DNA of 31,975 nucleotides from a virus: positions 1 through 31,975 of IMG/VR virus record IMGVR_UViG_3300042261_000055; one strand, written 5' to 3'. Below, one piece after another: positions 28,293 to 31,975 of the stretch (within the stretch, counting starts at the first letter, position 1; each line of letters begins with the position of its first letter). Both the position numbers and the translations under genes were made by a program. The notes beneath the pieces were generated by a model. It did no database searches and was not told the origin of the DNA. It saw nothing but the letters and a program-made list of their open reading frames with translations.

Positions 28293-29227
28293 TACATCAA
28301 CCCCATATCCTGTAGAACTTTAAGCGACAACGTATCAATGGTTGCTACCGCGTTATCTGTAAATGCCCAGTCAGCAGTTTTCTTAGCCTCGCGTTCAATT
28401 AACCACTGCGGCGGCTTAACAAACTGACCTGTCTTTGGGTCTTGGAACTGTGCAAACTTCTTAAACAATGGGTCATTTTCTCCGAACGAATTAGCATCAC
28501 GTTCTAAAATTGTTGCTAAGGTTTGCTTAATGTAAGAAGCCTGGATGTCCATAGACTTACCATTGTTAATTCCCTCAGCGAACGCTGGATAAGTTTCAGC
28601 AGCAAGCGAACGAATCTGTCCCTGAATATCTTCAATGGTTGTAGTACCAGCAAATAAGTCAGTGCTTGCAGATTCCCAGAACTTCTCATTGTAAAGATTT
28701 GCTACGCCAAATGCTGAAGCATAACTACGAAGACCAGTAACATCACCAAGAACATCTCCACCAATCTTGCCAACTTTGCCAGTTGCAATGATTGCTGCAT
28801 CAATCTGATTATCGTCCATACCTGACTGGTATGCCTTAGTAATCAAATCAGTAAAGGTTGCTTCATCTAGGCGTACGCCCTTGCCAGCAAGTCTCTTGCG
28901 TTGAGCAAGAACATATTTATTTAATTCATCTTGGAATACTTCTGGCTGTTCAAGTTTTTGCTTAAGACGTGAACGAACAGTCGTACTTAAGGTTGTGTAA
29001 TACTTAGTCTTGAATAGAGCCTCAAGAGCAGCACCAGTCTTGCCAACCTTAAATAGGTTATAGACATTTGTAAGTTCACCACCGTAAGTTGGGTCAGCAA
29101 GAAGAGCCTCGCTAATTCCATACTGCGCTGCATCCTTAATGCCAGCGTTAGCAGCAGCCTCTGCTGCTTGTTGTGCAAGGATTGCTGCCCAATCAGTTGT
29201 TACACCCTCTTCTGGAGCAATAGCCAT
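28292..29227 (-). CDS. Putative internal virion protein (311 aa)
   Basis: Ala-rich helical N-terminus (DWAAILAQQAAEAAANAGIK) and helical bulk with FTDLITKAYQSGMDDNQIDA and LAAETYPAFAEGINNGKSMD, ending NAVATIDTLSLKVLQDMGLM. The C-terminal part (FAQFQDPKTGQFVKPPQWLI) recalls virion proteins from other large-gene modules in aquatic phages. One-base overlaps on both sides. Function inferred from order. Confidence 0.45.
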   Translation of the reverse strand: MAIAPEEGVTTDWAAILAQQAAEAAANAGIKDAAQYGISEALLADPTYGGELTNVYNLFKVGKTGAALEALFKTKYYTTLSTTVRSRLKQKLEQPEVFQDELNKYVLAQRKRLAGKGVRLDEATFTDLITKAYQSGMDDNQIDAAIIATGKVGKIGGDVLGDVTGLRSYASAFGVANLYNEKFWESASTDLFAGTTTIEDIQGQIRSLAAETYPAFAEGINNGKSMDIQASYIKQTLATILERDANSFGENDPLFKKFAQFQDPKTGQFVKPPQWLIEREAKKTADWAFTDNAVATIDTLSLKVLQDMGLM

Positions 29228-30006
29228 TAAGCACCTGCCACATTCTTAGATAGCCAATCAGCAAATGTAATGCGCTGTTGACGCTCAAAATCTTCGGCAA
29301 ACATTTCTTTGCCTTTCTTAGCAAGAAGTTCTTCTATCCCAGCCGTAGTTGCACCAGGCGTACTTGTAGTTGTAGTAACACCAGAAGCATCTGTAGTGGT
29401 CTTAGTAACTGAAGCCTTCTTTGTATACTTAGCAATCTCTGACTGAAGAATGTTTAGTTCATCTGCGGTAAGGCTTTCTACAGTACGACCAAACTTGCTC
29501 TGTAGTCCCTCGTCAAGCCAAGAGCGTATTTGCTCAGGGCTATAGATAGTTACAGACTTTGAAGTTGATGGACCTGTAGTGGTGTCTCCTCTTGAGTACC
29601 AATCAAGATATTGGTCAACAGTAATCTTTGACTGGAATCCACTTGCTGAATACCACTTGGCTGCGCCATATACGGCTGCTTCCCAGATTGCCTGGACCTT
29701 TGGTGGGCTTACCTTTTCGCCCTTGCTTATGTAACCCTGAGAGCGTAAGCGAGATACAAAGTTATTGTAAGTCTTCTGGTCCCAAGTATAAAACTCAGAA
29801 ACCATATCTGCTGCAGACTTAGTTTCATCTACAAGGTTTGGCTTGTTTACATTGAGATAAGTACCCGCAACAGGGTGTGGGCTTAGTCTACTTACTTTAG
29901 TGGTCTTCTTTACAGGACCAATGTAAACAAGATTGCTGCCTGTTGAACTACCGCCTGAGCCATTTAAGGCAGCCATTTCATCTTGTTCAAAACCAGAAGT
30001 ATACAT
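29227..30006 (-). CDS. Putative internal virion protein (259 aa)
   Basis: A disordered N-terminus (GSGGSSTGSN), a helical domain (MVSEFYTWDQKTYNNFVSRL, PKVQAIWEAAVYGAAKWYSA), a second domain (YSPEQIRSWLDEGLQSKFGR), and a Thr/Ser linker before the helical end EDFERQQRITFADWLSKN. It precedes two other large genes with similar linkers. No enzymatic motif seen. Confidence 0.45.
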   Translation of the reverse strand: MYTSGFEQDEMAALNGSGGSSTGSNLVYIGPVKKTTKVSRLSPHPVAGTYLNVNKPNLVDETKSAADMVSEFYTWDQKTYNNFVSRLRSQGYISKGEKVSPPKVQAIWEAAVYGAAKWYSASGFQSKITVDQYLDWYSRGDTTTGPSTSKSVTIYSPEQIRSWLDEGLQSKFGRTVESLTADELNILQSEIAKYTKKASVTKTTTDASGVTTTTSTPGATTAGIEELLAKKGKEMFAEDFERQQRITFADWLSKNVAGA

Positions 30007-31975
30007 TACAACAAGCCTTTCGTAAGGTCATCTTTTTCAAGCATACGTGAATAAACTCTTTCAAATGTAACATCTTTATCAAGAAGCAAACCAACAAAAG
30101 AATCCCAACGCTCACGTAAATCTAGATTCTCTTGAGCATCAATTGATTGGCTGTTACGCATTGAAAGTTCTCTACGTATAAATTCTCTACCCTGAATATA
30201 TTTCTTTAGAGTAATCATATCTTGACGCTGTGATACACGAGGGTCATTAACTACTTTGTTAGCAAAGTTAAGGAACTTGTTTACCTTATTGGTATCAATC
30301 TTTCCATACTCATCTGCCCAAGAAGGATTGTTCCTACTAAGTGCAGCAACAAATGCTTGCTTTCTATCCTTAAGATATTCAGCACCCTTAGAGTTAATGC
30401 TCTTAAAACCACCATTGATACGCTCTGCTTCAAGCATTGCCATACCCTTGCGGTAGGTAATCCAACCCTTTTCAGCCTGAGTGCTTGCAATAGCCTCATA
30501 TGGGTCTTGTAGTCCTCTGAAGTTAATCGTAGAACCTGGAGCAATTGGGTCTTCATATTGGTTTCCGTAAACTGTAGGTGAGAACTCACCCTTGTTTGCA
30601 TCTCCAACTAAGAACCAACCATACTCAGGTTGCTCTGCAATTAAGTCAGATAGTTCTTTTGAACGCTGATATGCGCTAAGAGTTGCAGCAATACCAGTAT
30701 TGTTCTTAGATAGACTTACTGTTAAATCGTAGTAGTCATCACCATACTTAGCATAGAATTGTTCTGCTGCTGTATCAGGATTCTCTTCACGTAAGCGGTG
30801 GTATTCGTCAATATACAACTGATATGGCGAGCGATATGAAACTGCTGCTGGCATTGTTGCACTAGTAACCACACCAAGCATAAGGATACGAATAGCCTTC
30901 TCATTGATTTCTACTTTAGTTGGAGCAGTTGTTCTCTCGCCTAAATCAAAGCGAGTAGATTCTTCTGCTGCAATAAGCGCAGTTAATCTTGCACGCATAG
31001 GGTCTGATTCATTCATAGCAGCCCACGCTTTACGCGCTGCTGAAGACTGAAGAACTAAATCTATTGCCTTGCGGTCAGTTGCACCATAAGGAAGAATCTC
31101 TGTGAATATCTTATTCTTCTCTTGCTCAGGGAATTTACGTAGCAACTGAGAAGCAGCAAACTGCACGAACCAACCAGCGCCAGGATTCCACCAAGCACCG
31201 CCCTGAAATAGCAGGTTAAGGCTTGGCTTTGGAATAGATACAGTTCTATCAATACCTATGCGCTTAGTCCATTCGCCAGGGAAATTAATGTAGGTAATAC
31301 CATCACGTTCTTCAACCATACCTGCACGGTCTGGCGCTTCATAAACAATGTTAAGACGACGTAGAGTTGATGGGTCATTAACCACAATACGGCTCCACTT
31401 CTGAAGAACATCTGAGAACGCACCGAAGAATGGGAATATATACTTCATCTGATGTGCAGCATCTGTCTTCTCAGATACGTCATATACAGTTCTACGCATT
31501 TCTGACCTAGCCCACTGACGAGCCTTGCTCTCTATTGAACGTAGGTAACGTGGGTCTACAGTATCGCCCTTAGTTGTTTCAATTGCACGTGAGACCAATG
31601 CTGCCAGACGGCGGCGATACAAGTCCACATATAATGGAGAACGAACTAGTGTGCTTTCTGGAACTTCACCAGCATACTTATAGAACTTATCAGCAATGTA
31701 TGATGGAATTGCTGCAATTGGATTACGTTCAGTTGCTGCAGCAATCTGAGTTCCGTTTACTTCTGGACGGCGATTGGTGTCTGAGAAGTAACTCTTAATA
31801 TCATCTGCGTTAAGTCTGCCCTTTGCTGCCTTATCCCTTAAGCCAACAGCCCATTCTGGGAATAGGTGACGGACATTCTCATAGTTCTCTTCTGCAATTT
31901 CACGAGGATTTTTACCTGTAGTACGGCTAATCTTCTTAGCAATCTCACGACCAATAGGGTCTTTAGTTAGGTAAT
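30006..31975 (-). CDS. Large virion or polyvalent-type protein, C-terminal part (cut by window edge)
   Basis: At least 656 codons in the window, open to the edge; a GTG at 31626-31628 is in frame but lies within the continuing protein, so I do not use it as the start. AHQMKYIFPFFGAFSDVLQK, WSRIVVNDP and GGAWWNPGAGWFVQFA look like the large internal or polyvalent proteins of other aquatic phages. The sequence is helical and without enzyme motifs here. It probably carries more domains upstream. Confidence 0.5.
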   Translation of the reverse strand, partial: YLTKDPIGREIAKKISRTTGKNPREIAEENYENVRHLFPEWAVGLRDKAAKGRLNADDIKSYFSDTNRRPEVNGTQIAAATERNPIAAIPSYIADKFYKYAGEVPESTLVRSPLYVDLYRRRLAALVSRAIETTKGDTVDPRYLRSIESKARQWARSEMRRTVYDVSEKTDAAHQMKYIFPFFGAFSDVLQKWSRIVVNDPSTLRRLNIVYEAPDRAGMVEERDGITYINFPGEWTKRIGIDRTVSIPKPSLNLLFQGGAWWNPGAGWFVQFAASQLLRKFPEQEKNKIFTEILPYGATDRKAIDLVLQSSAARKAWAAMNESDPMRARLTALIAAEESTRFDLGERTTAPTKVEINEKAIRILMLGVVTSATMPAAVSYRSPYQLYIDEYHRLREENPDTAAEQFYAKYGDDYYDLTVSLSKNNTGIAATLSAYQRSKELSDLIAEQPEYGWFLVGDANKGEFSPTVYGNQYEDPIAPGSTINFRGLQDPYEAIASTQAEKGWITYRKGMAMLEAERINGGFKSINSKGAEYLKDRKQAFVAALSRNNPSWADEYGKIDTNKVNKFLNFANKVVNDPRVSQRQDMITLKKYIQGREFIRRELSMRNSQSIDAQENLDLRERWDSFVGLLLDKDVTFERVYSRMLEKDDLTKGLL

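Noticed and set aside
31626-31628. GTG as start of the large right-end gene
   Set aside because: The frame is open and protein-like through to the window edge, and no ribosome site precedes the GTG.

Overview
The window is about two thirds of a tailed double-stranded DNA phage (Caudoviricetes) that infects, or derives from a phage of, Actinobacteria. The base composition is clearly below 50% G+C and genes are packed with TAATG, ATGA or GTGA junctions. A WhiB-family Fe-S regulator (5215-5574) and several small proteins resembling actinobacteriophage proteins point to the host group. Low-GC freshwater actinobacteria fit best, but that is inference. No tape measure or major tail-tube gene is visible. 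The capsid protein resembles the N4-gp56 family and a beta-propeller-like tail protein is present, so a short-tailed (podovirus-like) virion is likely. Portal, large terminase and DNA polymerase genes are not in the window.

Layout. (1) 1-207: start of a leftward small-terminase-like gene, cut by the window edge. (2) 208-967: a 760-base divergent control region with no gene, rich in A/T tracts, perfect inverted repeats and GACTAG repeats; it is a candidate origin and/or early promoter/operator region. (3) 968-7013: a rightward early-type operon of about 28 small genes, including many tiny Cys-rich (zinc-ribbon-like) proteins, membrane peptides, a WhiB regulator, an FmdB-like protein and a membrane-anchored lytic transglycosylase. 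It holds two copies of a roughly 105-base structured RNA element (2681-2787 and 2968-3075). Their stems differ by seven two-sided compensatory base-pair changes, which I consider the most interesting signal here. (4) 6954-12661: a leftward replication/DNA-metabolism operon: RecB/Cas4-like Fe-S nuclease (in two ORFs), zinc-ribbon protein, DnaB-like ATPase, PD-(D/E)XK endonuclease, primase (in two ORFs), DUF1599-like protein, second nuclease-like protein and a sigma-factor-like protein. (5) 12768-13390: an HNH endonuclease lacking an ATG/GTG/TTG start, hairpins and a strong intrinsic terminator. (6) 13391-31975: a leftward late operon. Read in the direction of transcription (right to left) it encodes a very large virion or polyvalent-type protein (cut by the edge), three further putative internal virion proteins, scaffold, major capsid protein, small virion proteins, a glycosyltransferase, connector, tail fibre, a cassette of modular adhesin-like proteins with an inserted HNH gene, a propeller-like tail protein, and the lysis genes (membrane protein, CHAP endolysin, holin).

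If the genome is circular or circularly permuted, the terminase gene leaving at position 1 would lead the late operon entering at 31975. The early operon runs the other way from the same divergent region and collides with the replication operon near 6.95 kb, where the last genes overlap tail to tail.
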